Positions 42,059 to 50,173 of a DNA stretch of 64,000 bases are shown piece by piece; the first letter of the stretch is position 1, and each line of letters opens with the position of its first letter. Location: positions 1 through 64,000 of the forward strand of contig NZ_LRMM01000001.1 in NCBI RefSeq assembly GCF_001647275.1, read 5' to 3'. The notes beneath the pieces were generated by a model. That model made no database searches, was not told the origin of the DNA, and worked only from the letters and a program-made list of their open reading frames with translations. Made by a program: the position numbers and the translations under genes. The stretch is from Rufibacter ruber (GTDB lineage Bacteria > Bacteroidota > Bacteroidia > Cytophagales > Hymenobacteraceae).

Positions 42059-42856
42059 TTATTGGTGGCGGGCAGAGGAGCGGCCGTCGCCGGTGTTGAA
42101 CAGGAAATTGAGCCCCACCTGTAGGCCTACCACCATGTTTTGGCGCAGGGTGTAGGTGTCTGGGTCATAGCTGCTCTCCAGGTGCTCTTCTTTTCTGATG
42201 TTGACAAAGTTGTAACTGTACCTGAGGTTGGTGGTGAGGAAAAGGTGGGGTGTCAGGTCATACTCCAGGCCCGCGCCCAAGAGAATACCCGCGTCATATT
42301 TATTGAATTCGCCCACCTCTGCATTTTTCTGCCGGTCAGACTCCTGGGTGCTGGCCAGCAGGTGCGTGCCCACCCGGCTGGCCGGAATGGTGTACTCTAC
42401 GCCTTTACGGGTGTAGGTGCCGGCTTTCTCCAGGCGGTTGGTTTCTGTTCCCTTCTGGAGAATGCCCAGCTGGGGGCCCACCTGAAAATTAAACCGCAGC
42501 TTGCCGGCGGTGGTGTATTTGAACAGCAGCGGGATGTTCCAGTACACCAGGTCAATTTCCTTCTCACCTGTCTTGTTGCCGTCTTTGTCTACCAAATCAA
42601 AGTTCTCGCCCTGCTTAGACCTCATGAGCTCTACCTGCAGGTTGTGGTTTTCATTGAACTTGTAGCCGGCGGTAATGCCAAAGGGGGCCCATTTGGTGGT
42701 GAACTTGTGTTTGTAGTTCACATCATCATACTGCTCGTCATTGATGATCCAGGTGTTCTGGAACTGGGTGGTGACCCCCAGGTAGGGGCCTTTCACGTTC
42801 TGGGACTGCGCCAGGAGGGGAAGGAGGAAAACAAATGGTAGAAAGTATTTTTTCAT
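42059..42856 (-). CDS. outer membrane beta-barrel protein (PorT-like)
   Basis: Protein of 265 aa with a signal peptide (MKKYFLPFVFLLPLLAQSQ) and alternating amphipathic strands typical of a small 8-10-stranded barrel (ITAGYKFNENHNLQVELM, LLFKYTTAGKLRFNFQVGPQLGIL, LGAGLEYDLTPHLFLTTNLRYSYNF). This matches the outer-membrane-protein beta-barrel (PorT-family) group frequent in Bacteroidota. No enzymatic motif is visible. The start codon lies 2 bp from a 41-bp palindrome, leaving no room for a conventional ribosome-binding site. Confidence 0.82.
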   Translation of the reverse strand: MKKYFLPFVFLLPLLAQSQNVKGPYLGVTTQFQNTWIINDEQYDDVNYKHKFTTKWAPFGITAGYKFNENHNLQVELMRSKQGENFDLVDKDGNKTGEKEIDLVYWNIPLLFKYTTAGKLRFNFQVGPQLGILQKGTETNRLEKAGTYTRKGVEYTIPASRVGTHLLASTQESDRQKNAEVGEFNKYDAGILLGAGLEYDLTPHLFLTTNLRYSYNFVNIRKEEHLESSYDPDTYTLRQNMVVGLQVGLNFLFNTGDGRSSARHQ

Positions 42857-42858
42857 AG

Positions 42859-42899
42859 CGTAAGCCGTTAGTGTAGTGCGTTGACACTAACGGCTTACG
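42859..42899 (-). terminator. strong inverted repeat between DUF349 and PorT-like genes
   Basis: The arms CGTAAGCCGTTAGTGT and ACACTAACGGCTTACG match perfectly over 16 bp with a 9-nt loop. It lies 6 bp after the DUF349 stop codon and ends 2 bp before the next ATG. It lacks a U-tract. Confidence 0.6.
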
Positions 42900-42905
42900 A
42901 ATGAC

Positions 42906-44222
42906 TTAGGCTGTTTTGTTGCTCTCTACGCCGTACTTTTTGCGCAGCAGCTCAATCAACTCCTGTTTGGTTTTGAGTTTACGGTTGAAGTTCTTGATTT
43001 TGCCTTCCAGCATGCTCCGGAACGCCTCATTGCCCGGGTTGGGGTTCAGGCGGCCCATGTTGGTCTCCAGCACCTCCAGTTCCTGCTTGTCATGCTTCAT
43101 GAAATCACGCAGGGCGTTAATGCGGGCGTGCAGCTGGTCATTGGCCGTGTCTTTGCCTTCTGGTAGGGGGCGTTTGCGCATGTAGTGTTCCAGGCTGCTC
43201 AGTTCAAAGATCTTGTCACAGGCTACCAGAAAGCTTTCCCACACGGCGTCAGATTCCTCCTGGCGCACCGGACCCACTTTCTTCCAGGCGGCCTGCAGTT
43301 CTTTGGCCTGGGTAACCGCCTGCTGCACCGGTTCATCTAACAGGGCGTTGGCCTGGGCCACCAGCGAGCGTTTCTTCTCCAGGTTTTCCTCCAGGTACTT
43401 TTCCTTTGACTCGGTTTTCTGGCTGTTGATGTGTTTTTTGAGGCGCTCAAAGAAATGGTTGTTGGCCGCCCTGAAACTGTTCCAAAGGTCATTGGACAGC
43501 TTGCGGGGCAGGGTGCCGCCAATTTCCTTCCACTGGTTCTGCAGGTCTTTGAGCTTCTTGCTGGTCTCTTCCCACTCCTCAGAGTTCTTCAAAGACTCAG
43601 ACTGCTGAATAAGGGCCCGGTATTTGTCAATGGTGCGGGTGAGCATGTCCTTTTTGTCCTGGAAGAAGGCCTTCTTACGGGTGAAGAATTCCTCTACTGC
43701 CGTTTTGAAACGCTCTTCCAGCTCATCTGTCAGTGACTTGTCAACGGGGCCGGTTTTGATCCAGGTCTGGCGCAGTTCTTTCAGCTTCTCAGTGGTCTCT
43801 GGCCAGTCAATGCTTTCCTTCAGGGTCTCGGCCTGCTGAATGAGGGTGATCTTGGTGGCCAGGTTCTTGTCACGGTTCTTGGCAATGGCTTCCTTTATGT
43901 CAGCCTCAGCGGCAGAAAGGCGGTGGTGCAGCGACTCAAAATCGCCAATGGCGTCATATTTCTCAATCTGCTCCTTGAGGTGCAGCACCTTCATCAGGAA
44001 AGAACCTTTGTTTTCTGAGGTTTCTATCTTTTCCAGTAGGGTATTTACCTTTTGGCGGAAGTTCTCAAAACGGTGGGCAAAGTACTGCAAACTCTCTTCT
44101 GGCACCTCTTTCACTTCGCCTACCTGACGTGCAGGAAAGTGCATAAAGGGCTTCAACCACACCTGGTTCCCCTCAATGTAGCCGTACTTATGAGCCTCCT
44201 CAGACAAATCTTTGGTTTCCAT
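42906..44222 (-). CDS. DUF349-domain protein
   Basis: Protein of 438 aa, almost entirely helical, built from about five repeats of the DUF349 type. Each holds a W at the repeat core: DWPETTEKLKELRQTWIKTG, EEWEETSKKLKDLQNQWKEIG and AVTQAKELQAAWKKVGPV. Some family members have been linked to RNA or ribosome-associated roles, but here the role is open. It has no signal or membrane segment and is probably cytoplasmic. It lies on the same strand as, and just upstream of, the PorT-like gene, with a strong hairpin between them. Confidence 0.85.
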   Translation of the reverse strand: METKDLSEEAHKYGYIEGNQVWLKPFMHFPARQVGEVKEVPEESLQYFAHRFENFRQKVNTLLEKIETSENKGSFLMKVLHLKEQIEKYDAIGDFESLHHRLSAAEADIKEAIAKNRDKNLATKITLIQQAETLKESIDWPETTEKLKELRQTWIKTGPVDKSLTDELEERFKTAVEEFFTRKKAFFQDKKDMLTRTIDKYRALIQQSESLKNSEEWEETSKKLKDLQNQWKEIGGTLPRKLSNDLWNSFRAANNHFFERLKKHINSQKTESKEKYLEENLEKKRSLVAQANALLDEPVQQAVTQAKELQAAWKKVGPVRQEESDAVWESFLVACDKIFELSSLEHYMRKRPLPEGKDTANDQLHARINALRDFMKHDKQELEVLETNMGRLNPNPGNEAFRSMLEGKIKNFNRKLKTKQELIELLRKKYGVESNKTA

Positions 44223-44567
44223 CTACTGGATATTTACTGAAAAAAATTAAAGTCTATTTTGGTACAAGTTTATGAATTGCCGCCAATTTTCATAACTCAC
44301 GGCCGCCAAATTTTACGATATTTGCAGAGCTTGGCAAACAGGCGGCAAAAGCAAACATTTGTTTTGAAGCAGGGGCGCGGCCTTTTGGGCGGCTGAGGCA
44401 AGTGCAGTACCCACGGGTGCTGCACCGGGCAACAACTCCCCCCGTGCTTATTACTCAATTTTACATTGCAAAGTTATGTGCCTGTTTCCGGGCTGTTTTT
44501 CCCAAAACAGCTCCAAAACGTTCCCAAGCCACTACTGTTGAACCTGAACTAATCATACTGCACCTAC
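44223..44567. other. spacer between DUF349 and ettA genes
   Basis: A 345-bp divergent spacer with PAL38 copy 30. The rest shows no recognised element. Confidence 0.5.
44481..44520. repeat. PAL38 palindrome, copy 30
   Basis: Copy reading CCTGTTTCCGGGCTGTTTT / AAAACAGCTCCAAAACG, 48 bp upstream of the ettA start. Confidence 0.75.
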
Positions 44568-46235
44568 ATGAGCAACGAAACCATCATTTTCTCCATGGCG
44601 GGGGTAAGCAAGATTTACCCGCCGCAGAAACAAGTACTCAAGAATATTTACCTCTCTTTCTTCTACGGCGCCAAGATTGGGGTGCTGGGGCTCAACGGCT
44701 CCGGTAAATCATCTCTGTTAAAAGTAATTGCCGGTGTTGACAAGCAATACCAGGGCGATGTGGCGTTCTCACCGGGTTACAGCGTAGGCTACCTGGAGCA
44801 GGAGCCGCAGCTGGACCCAGCCAAAACCGTAATGGAGATTGTGCAGGAGGGCGCCGCCGAAACCGTAGCCCTTTTAAAGGAGTTTGAGGAAATCAACGAG
44901 GCCTTCGCAGATGAGAACGCCGACTTTGACAAACTCATGGCCCGCCAGGGCGAAGTGCAGGAGAAACTGGACCACCTGGGTGCCTGGGACCTGGACAGCA
45001 AGCTGGAACGCGCCATGGACGCCCTGCGCACCCCGCCCGCCGATGCCGTGATTGGCAACCTGTCTGGCGGTGAGAAACGCCGCGTGGCCCTCTGCCGGCT
45101 CTTGTTGCAGGAGCCAGACGTACTGCTGCTGGATGAGCCTACCAACCACTTAGACGCTGAGTCTGTTTTGTGGCTGGAGCAACACCTGCAGCAGTACAAA
45201 GGCACCGTGATTGCCGTCACCCACGACCGTTACTTCCTGGACAACGTGGCCGGCTGGATTCTGGAGCTGGACCGCGGCGAAGGCATTCCCTGGAAAGGCA
45301 ATTACTCCAGCTGGCTGGAGCAGAAGGCTGAGCGCCTGGCCAAAGAAGAGAAAACCGAGAGCAAGCGCCAGAAAACCCTGCAGCGTGAGTTGGAGTGGGC
45401 CCGCATGAGCCCCAAAGCACGCCAGGCCAAGTCTAAGGCCCGTTTAGGCAATTACGAGAAAATGGCTTCTGAGGAGGCCAAAGAGAAAGAGCAGAAACTG
45501 GAGCTCTTCATCCCAGACGGTCCGCGGTTGGGGAACGTGGTCATTGAGGCCGAAAACCTGAGCAAAGCCTTTGGTGATAAGCTGTTGTTTGAGAACCTGA
45601 GCTTCAACCTGCCACCCGCCGGTATTGTGGGGATCATTGGCCCGAACGGGGCCGGTAAATCTACCTTGTTCAGATTGATCACCGGCCGTGAAACACCAGA
45701 CACGGGCACCATCACGGTGGGCCCAACCGTAGAAACGGCCTACGTTGACCAGCAGCATGAAAGCCTGGACCCCAACAAGTCTGTGTTTGAAACCATCTCC
45801 GGCGGTACTGAAACCATGCTGTTGGCCGGTAGGCAGATAAACTCCCGCGCGTACGTGAGCAAGTTCAACTTCACGGGCGGTGACCAGGAGAAGAAAGTGG
45901 GCGTGCTGTCTGGCGGGGAGCGCAACCGCGTGCACCTGGCCATGACCCTTAAGCAAGGCGCCAACCTGCTGCTGCTGGATGAGCCTACTAACGACCTGGA
46001 CGTAAACGCGATCAGAGCCCTGGAAGACGCGCTGGAAAACTTTGCCGGTTGCGCCGTGGTCATCAGCCATGATCGCTGGTTCCTGGACCGCATCGCCACG
46101 CACATCCTGGCCTTTGAAGGCGACTCCCAAGTGGTTTGGTTTGAAGGGAACTTCTCAGACTATGAAGAAGCCAAGAAGAAACGCCTGGGTGACGTGGAGC
46201 CGAAAAGAATCAGATACAAAAAGCTAATGGACTAG
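44568..46235 (+). CDS. ettA: energy-dependent translational throttle protein EttA
   Basis: ABC-F ATPase of 555 aa that binds the ribosomal E site and gates entry into the elongation cycle according to ATP/ADP level. There are two ABC cassettes: Walker A GLNGSGKSS (41-49) with LSGGEKRRVALCRLLL and LLLDEPTNHLD, then GPNGAGKST (about 357) with LSGGERNRVHLAMTL and LLLDEPTNDLD. The interdomain P-site-interacting linker with WARMSPKARQAKSKARL is the EttA signature. Start MSNETIIFSM and length agree with the family. Monocistronic. Confidence 0.96.
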   Translation: MSNETIIFSMAGVSKIYPPQKQVLKNIYLSFFYGAKIGVLGLNGSGKSSLLKVIAGVDKQYQGDVAFSPGYSVGYLEQEPQLDPAKTVMEIVQEGAAETVALLKEFEEINEAFADENADFDKLMARQGEVQEKLDHLGAWDLDSKLERAMDALRTPPADAVIGNLSGGEKRRVALCRLLLQEPDVLLLDEPTNHLDAESVLWLEQHLQQYKGTVIAVTHDRYFLDNVAGWILELDRGEGIPWKGNYSSWLEQKAERLAKEEKTESKRQKTLQRELEWARMSPKARQAKSKARLGNYEKMASEEAKEKEQKLELFIPDGPRLGNVVIEAENLSKAFGDKLLFENLSFNLPPAGIVGIIGPNGAGKSTLFRLITGRETPDTGTITVGPTVETAYVDQQHESLDPNKSVFETISGGTETMLLAGRQINSRAYVSKFNFTGGDQEKKVGVLSGGERNRVHLAMTLKQGANLLLLDEPTNDLDVNAIRALEDALENFAGCAVVISHDRWFLDRIATHILAFEGDSQVVWFEGNFSDYEEAKKKRLGDVEPKRIRYKKLMD

Positions 46236-46240
46236 CGCCT

Positions 46241-46277
46241 GGTTTTGTCCTGATTTCAGAAAAAGAGCCCGGAAACG
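46241..46277. repeat. PAL38 palindrome, copy 31
   Basis: Degenerate copy fused to the following GC-rich terminator. Confidence 0.6.
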
Positions 46278-46296
46278 CAGTTTCCGGGCTCTTTTG
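46263..46296. terminator. bidirectional terminator after ettA
   Basis: The stem AAGAGCCCGGAAAC / GTTTCCGGGCTCTT (one loop) is followed by TT. It separates ettA (+) from a convergent lipoprotein gene (-). It is nearly the same sequence as the terminator at 32,823. Confidence 0.8.
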
Positions 46297-46359
46297 GGTT
46301 AGTAGTTACTGATAAGTTTACTGCTCACTTACTTACATTATTGGGGTGGAATATTTTCA

Positions 46360-46662
46360 CTACAAGCCATCACAGGTAACATTAGCCTGGTTGATAAGGG
46401 CATCAGCACTTTGTTTATGTTGTGAATTCCCACATTCCTCGGCTAACTTTTTATAGTCATTTAGTGATTTCTTATAGGCATCACAGGTTGCTCTACTTGG
46501 GTTTGTGGCCATAGCCTGGGCTTTGGTTGTTGCAAATTCTAAGGCTGCTCTAAGGTCTTCAGCACAGTCCTTTTTATCGTCATCATCATCAAAGCAAGCC
46601 GTTAAAGTTACACTGGAGAAAGCCATCACCAGCATCAGGAAGAGGGAGTTGAATTTTTTCAT
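46360..46662 (-). CDS. hypothetical small lipoprotein
   Basis: Lipoprotein of 100 aa (lipobox TLTAC, with Cys at about residue 23), followed by an acidic run FDDDDDKKD and a helical, Ala-rich region with four Cys residues (CAEDL, ATCDAY, EECGN, VTCDG) that could form two disulphides. No named family is recognised, although Bacteroidota genomes hold many short Cys-containing lipoproteins of this look. Codon use and A+T content are higher than the neighbours, so it may be recently acquired or fast-evolving. Confidence 0.7.
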   Translation of the reverse strand: MKKFNSLFLMLVMAFSSVTLTACFDDDDDKKDCAEDLRAALEFATTKAQAMATNPSRATCDAYKKSLNDYKKLAEECGNSQHKQSADALINQANVTCDGL

Positions 46663-46867
46663 GTCAGTTCTGTTTAGTTTTGCCGTAAAGGAACAGCAAT
46701 GGTGTAAAAAGGGAAATACCTATATCTGAGTATTCTAATAGAGTGCAGTTGGCAAGGGGTTGAATACCAAGAGTGTTCTGGTCAGGGCTTTGGTGAGAAG
46801 GCCTGGCATTCGCTGTGGGCTGGTGGGGGCGTGAGGATACAGCATGCTGTTAAAGCCATCTCTAAAA

Positions 46868-46897
46868 AGAAGGCCCGGGAACGTCTTTCCCGGGCCC
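46868..46897. terminator. GC-rich hairpin, possible terminator
   Basis: The stem AGGCCCGGGAA / TTCCCGGGCC has a short CGTCT-type loop and flanking A/T stretches. No gene ends directly beside it. Confidence 0.4.
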
Positions 46898-46950
46898 CAG
46901 GTGAATGAAGAAATCAAAGGTGGAATAGTATATTGTATAAACAGTTTAAA

Positions 46951-47110
46951 AGCTTGTTTGCATTTTGATTTTGCAAGCGAAAACGGGGAGCGAAAGGTTC
47001 TTCTATAGCGTTTTTTGAGCAGCATACGCCCCACTATGGTGCGAGAAAAAAGCAACGTCAGGTTCTTTTGATACCCGTTTGCAGCGCAAAAGAAAAATTC
47101 AAACATGCTC
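46951..47110 (+). repeat. family C MITE-like element, copy 3 (best preserved)
   Basis: The terminal inverted repeats are AGCTTGTTTGCATTTT and AAAATTCAAACATGCT. The interior includes GCGAAAACGGGGAGCGAAAG, GCGTTTTTTGAGCAGCATAC and CCCGTTTGCAGCGCAAAAGA. Confidence 0.7.
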
Positions 47111-47353
47111 TAAGGTCAAAAAAGCCGGCAGCAGTGTGGGTAAAAAGAAAAAGACCTGTGGCTATTTTCTGGTTCCCGGGCCGGAGAAGTAGCACCAGGT
47201 GGCGGTGCCTGCTGGTGTAAAGGTCAGACAAATGGGGGGTGAGGCAAATACCGGAATCCTGGTATTTTGGCTATGCAGGAGGGAGGCGAACCATTGTGGT
47301 GCCTGGTGCCAGACAGATCATCTTGCCAGGAAGAATGTGTACCTTCGTCTTCT

Positions 47354-48265
47354 ATGAAAAACTGTTTTTACGTGCTGCTGCTGGTTCTGTGCCTAAAGAT
47401 TCTTCCCGTGCATGCCCAGAGCCCACCGCCCCTGGTGTCCTGGCAAGACCTTATGCAACTGCCTGCACCAACAACAGGGGTTAAAATCCAGTATGGGCCA
47501 GACTCCCTTCAGTTTGGGGAGCTGCGGGTGCCTGCTACGGGCCAAGGACCTTTTCCGGTAGTGGTGGTCATTCATGGCGGGTGCTGGCTGTCACAATACA
47601 ACTACGCGTACATGAACCACCTGAGCGCAGCTCTGACCAAGGCAGGGTATGCCACCTGGAACGTGGAGTTCAGGCGGGTGGGTAATCTGGGCGGCGGTTG
47701 GCCCGGAACGTTTCTTGACGTGGGCAAAGCCATAGACTATGTACCTGCGCTGGCAAAAAACTATCCTTTGAATAAGAAGCAGGTGGTGGTGCTGGGGCAT
47801 TCTGCCGGCGGGCACTTGGCGCTCTGGGCAGCCACCCGGCAGAAACTACCCAAGAGCAGCCCGCTGTACGCCCAGAACCCTTTGAAGATTACAGGAGTTG
47901 TCTCTTTGGCGGGAATTACTGATTTAGTGGGGTATAGCCAGGAGAAAGGCAGCTGTAACGCCGCCGTGGAGAAATTGATGGGTGGTTTGCCATCAGCGGT
48001 GCCAGAACGGTACGCAGACGGCTCACCTTTGGGGCGTATCCCGGTGAAGGTGCCGGTGCGGTTACTGCAAGGCGCTTTAGACCCTATTGTGCCGGTACAG
48101 CAGGCAGAGCAATTGGCCGCTTACTCGTCTAACAAAAACTATAGGGTGCAAACCGTGCTTTTGCCTTTTGCCGGTCATTTTGATCTGGTGGCCCCCACTT
48201 CGCCTGCGTGGCTGACGGTAGAAAAGGCGGTACGGGAGGTAGGGCAGGCTGCAGCCAGAAACTAG
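47354..48265 (+). CDS. exported alpha/beta hydrolase
   Basis: Alpha/beta-fold hydrolase of 303 aa with a signal peptide (MKNCFYVLLLVLCLKILPVHA). The oxyanion-hole region is VVVIHGGCWLS, and the nucleophile elbow is GHSAGG (about 169-174) with Ser as nucleophile. The acid is likely the Asp in GALDPIVPV (about 243), and the base is His in AGHFD (about 275). HGG in the oxyanion region points to the hormone-sensitive-lipase/BD-FAE-like esterase group. Substrate unknown. The open frame upstream of the signal peptide was rejected. Confidence 0.88.
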   Translation: MKNCFYVLLLVLCLKILPVHAQSPPPLVSWQDLMQLPAPTTGVKIQYGPDSLQFGELRVPATGQGPFPVVVVIHGGCWLSQYNYAYMNHLSAALTKAGYATWNVEFRRVGNLGGGWPGTFLDVGKAIDYVPALAKNYPLNKKQVVVLGHSAGGHLALWAATRQKLPKSSPLYAQNPLKITGVVSLAGITDLVGYSQEKGSCNAAVEKLMGGLPSAVPERYADGSPLGRIPVKVPVRLLQGALDPIVPVQQAEQLAAYSSNKNYRVQTVLLPFAGHFDLVAPTSPAWLTVEKAVREVGQAAARN

Positions 48266-48297
48266 CTGAGCCGGTAGTGAGAGCGAGGGACGCCGTT

Positions 48298-48337
48298 CCT
48301 GTTTTTGCCCTGTTTTTAGAAAAATAGCCCGAAAACA
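48298..48337. repeat. PAL38 palindrome, copy 32
   Basis: Copy reading CCTGTTTTTGCCCTGTTTT / AAAATAGCCCGAAAACAC. Confidence 0.75.
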
Positions 48338-48355
48338 CACGTGTCTTCGGGCTAT
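48326..48355. terminator. hairpin between convergent genes
   Basis: The stem TAGCCCGAA / TTCGGGCTA has an ACACGTGT-containing loop. It overlaps the right arm of PAL38 copy 32 and separates the hydrolase (+) and YceI (-) genes. Confidence 0.5.
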
Positions 48356-48376
48356 GTAGTTAGTGCAGGAGTTGTG

Positions 48377-49075
48377 TTACTGGGCTGCTCCGGTGCCGTT
48401 GGGTTTGGTGGCCTTCAGGTCCAGTTCAATGTTTACGGTCTCAGAGATGAACTTGTCTCCCAGGGTTTTATCATTGCCGTAGTTCATTTTCCACTGGCGG
48501 CGGTCAATGTCAAAGTTGGCTTCGGCCTCCATAGAATTCTCATTGAGCTCAATGCGGGCCGGGAACGTGATGTTCTTGGTTTCGCCTTTGAGGGTAAGGT
48601 TGCCGCTTACATTAAAGTTGGCGCCTTCCACCAAAGAGGTGTCGCCGCTGGTGGGTTGGTAGGGCTCCACTTTGGTGATCTCGAATTTAGCGGTCCCAAA
48701 CTTTTCAGCGTCAAAGAAGTCGCCGCTCATCAGGTGCGGGCGCAGCTTGGTATCAATCATTTCCCCTTCTTCCTCCATGTCCATTGATTGAATGTTGATG
48801 GTGAACTGCCCGCCCGTGATCTGGTTGTTCGCCACCGCCACCGTGCCTGATGACAGCTTAAAGGTACCCGGGTGGTTTTTGCCCACGCCATTTCCCGTGA
48901 ACCTGATTTTTGAGTCAGCGGTGTCTACCATAAAAGACTGCCCCGCCGCCGTGGCTGCGTCCTGCTGGTCTGTAATGGTGGCCTGGTCTCCCTTGGGGGC
49001 TTTGTCGCAGGCGGCAAAGGCGGCGGCCAGGGTAATGGCCACGGCCGTTTTCTTAAGGAACGGAAGTGCTTTCAT
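48377..49075 (-). CDS. YceI-family lipoprotein
   Basis: Protein of 232 aa with a signal that ends AAAFAAC, so it is probably lipid-anchored. The YceI domain (about 45-225) opens with SFMVDTADSKIRFTGNGVG and includes GTFKLSSGTVAV and the typical FDIDRRQWKMNYG near the C-terminus. YceI folds are lipocalin-like and bind polyisoprenoid or similar hydrophobic ligands in the periplasm. The ligand here is unknown. Length with the N-terminal linker is normal for Bacteroidota members. Confidence 0.9.
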   Translation of the reverse strand: MKALPFLKKTAVAITLAAAFAACDKAPKGDQATITDQQDAATAAGQSFMVDTADSKIRFTGNGVGKNHPGTFKLSSGTVAVANNQITGGQFTINIQSMDMEEEGEMIDTKLRPHLMSGDFFDAEKFGTAKFEITKVEPYQPTSGDTSLVEGANFNVSGNLTLKGETKNITFPARIELNENSMEAEANFDIDRRQWKMNYGNDKTLGDKFISETVNIELDLKATKPNGTGAAQ

Positions 49076-49205
49076 AGCAGTAGGGGTTAGGTGACTATAT
49101 AGGTGTTTTGGTATGTTTTAATATGCCTTAGAACGAAAGAATATCAGATTGGTTTATGTTCGTACACATGATTCTTTTGCTCAACGCTCTGTCAGGCCAG
49201 CCGCT

Positions 49206-49242
49206 GGTTTGGCGCTGATTTACGAAAAACAGGCCGGAAACG
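49206..49242. repeat. PAL38 palindrome, copy 33
   Basis: Degenerate left arm (GGTTTGGCGCTGATTT), intact right arm (AAAAACAGGCCGGAAACGG). Confidence 0.65.
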
Positions 49243-49489
49243 GCTTTTGGCACAGACGCCCGCAGGCCCTTGGACCGCGTTTAGGGTCTCGGGGCAGGCG
49301 GTACAGCGGTGGCAGGCGTATGGAACCCACCCCTGCCCCTCCCGGGAGGGGAGTATCAGGCATGCGTGTCCTCCTGAGTAAACATCCCCCTTCACCCCCT
49401 TCAAAAGGGGGAGTATTGGAGTGAGTTCTGAGTCCTGAGTCTTGAGTCCTTCCTTTTTTCTTTAGGCAATTCAACACGAAAGAAGCAGC

Positions 49490-49870
49490 AATGTCTGGTT
49501 TCGCTGCCGCGCCGCGAGGGCAGCCAGAGACCGCCCGTCAGCTGTAGGCACGCGTTTGGAGACTCGCGCCAGCGCGTGAGTATCAGCTGGAGTTTAGAAG
49601 GCACGGAAGTTACTTCCGCGCCATAGAGGGCAGAAGAAGCAGAAGTAATGTGAGGCTGCCGCCTCATGGAAGCTGAAAGCTTCCGCCACCATAGGTCCAG
49701 GTTGGAAACTTGAACCAGAGATTGTGACAGACAAGCAGCAATGAACAATCAACACTTCTGCCCCTAGCTGATGTGCGCAGCACGGGCTCGCCTCAGGCTA
49801 GCGGATTAGCAATAGTTACCTGCAGAGGCAGACAGAGCAACACTAACAGCTACAGCAGAGGAACAGCAAC
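49490..49870. repeat. hairpin field of short palindromes
   Basis: Successive short perfect or near-perfect palindromes: ACTCGCGCCAGCGCGTGAGT, GGCACGGAAGTTACTTCCGC, TGAGGCTGCCGCCTCA and TGGAAGCTGAAAGCTTCC. The GGAAGTTACTTCC hairpin also occurs at about 31,215-31,235. No open frame of interest. Confidence 0.55.
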
Positions 49871-49872
49871 CA

Positions 49873-49963
49873 GTCCTGGCGGTGAGCGCCTCTGTTAATA
49901 CGGTGCCGCTCCGGCGGCAAGGCCGGAGGGCCTAGTTTTAACAGCAGTGCTCACCCCCAGGAC
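49873..49963. other. cloverleaf-like inverted repeat, possible structured RNA
   Basis: The outer stem pairs GTCCTGGCGGTGAGCG...CTGTTAA (49,873-49,899) with TTAACAG...GCTCACCCCCAGGAC (49,938-49,963). It encloses two GC-rich hairpins, GCCGCTCCGGCGGC and GGCCGGAGGGCC. It is not a tRNA, because there is no acceptor, T-loop or CCA pattern. It may be a structured RNA or the ends of a small element. Confidence 0.45.
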
Positions 49964-50093
49964 GGGGCCCCGCGGCCGTGAGCGCGTAGCGGAAAAGATG
50001 AAACAACTCAATAAGTGAAGCACTGGAGCAAACGGGAGAGCCAAGGGAACAGCAGACTACGCATTCCTGCCGCAGCTAAGGGAACAGGAAAAA

Positions 50094-50136
50094 AGAGGCG
50101 TTTCCGGGCTCTTTTCCCGGAAACGCCTCCAAAACA
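50094..50136 (-). terminator. terminator-like hairpin after the M16 gene
   Basis: The stem GAGGCGTTTCCGGG / CCCGGAAACGCCTC has a CTCTTTT loop. It combines a strong terminator stem with a PAL38-like right end (CCAAAACAG). It lies 38 bp beyond the M16 stop codon. Confidence 0.65.
50096..50135. repeat. PAL38-like variant, copy 34
   Basis: Same position as the terminator; it shares the CGTTTCCGGGCT-TTTT layout of GGGC-type PAL38 copies. Confidence 0.45.
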
Positions 50137-50173
50137 GGTCACTGCCGGAGCAGTGTCTGGTATTGCAGAAGAA

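Larger units (their letters stand above)
46663..47353. other. spacer with family C element
   Basis: A 690-bp spacer holding a GC-rich hairpin (46,868-46,897) and family C copy 3. The 124-codon frame on the minus strand runs through the repeat and is not considered a gene. Confidence 0.55.
49076..50173. other. 1.1-kb non-coding region with many hairpins
   Basis: No credible gene on either strand. It contains PAL38 copy 33, a CCCCTCCCGGGAGGGG palindrome (about 49,336-49,351), a CCCCCTTCA / AAAAGGGGGA palindrome, then the hairpin field and cloverleaf-like structure described separately. It ends with a terminator for the M16 gene. Confidence 0.6.

Noticed and set aside
46735-47106. Minus-strand frame of 124 codons
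   Set aside because: It runs through the family C repeat, and the same peptide fragments appear at other copies of the repeat.
49873-49963. tRNA gene at the cloverleaf-like structure
   Set aside because: There is no 7-bp acceptor, no T-loop GTTCGA pattern and no anticodon arm of normal size.
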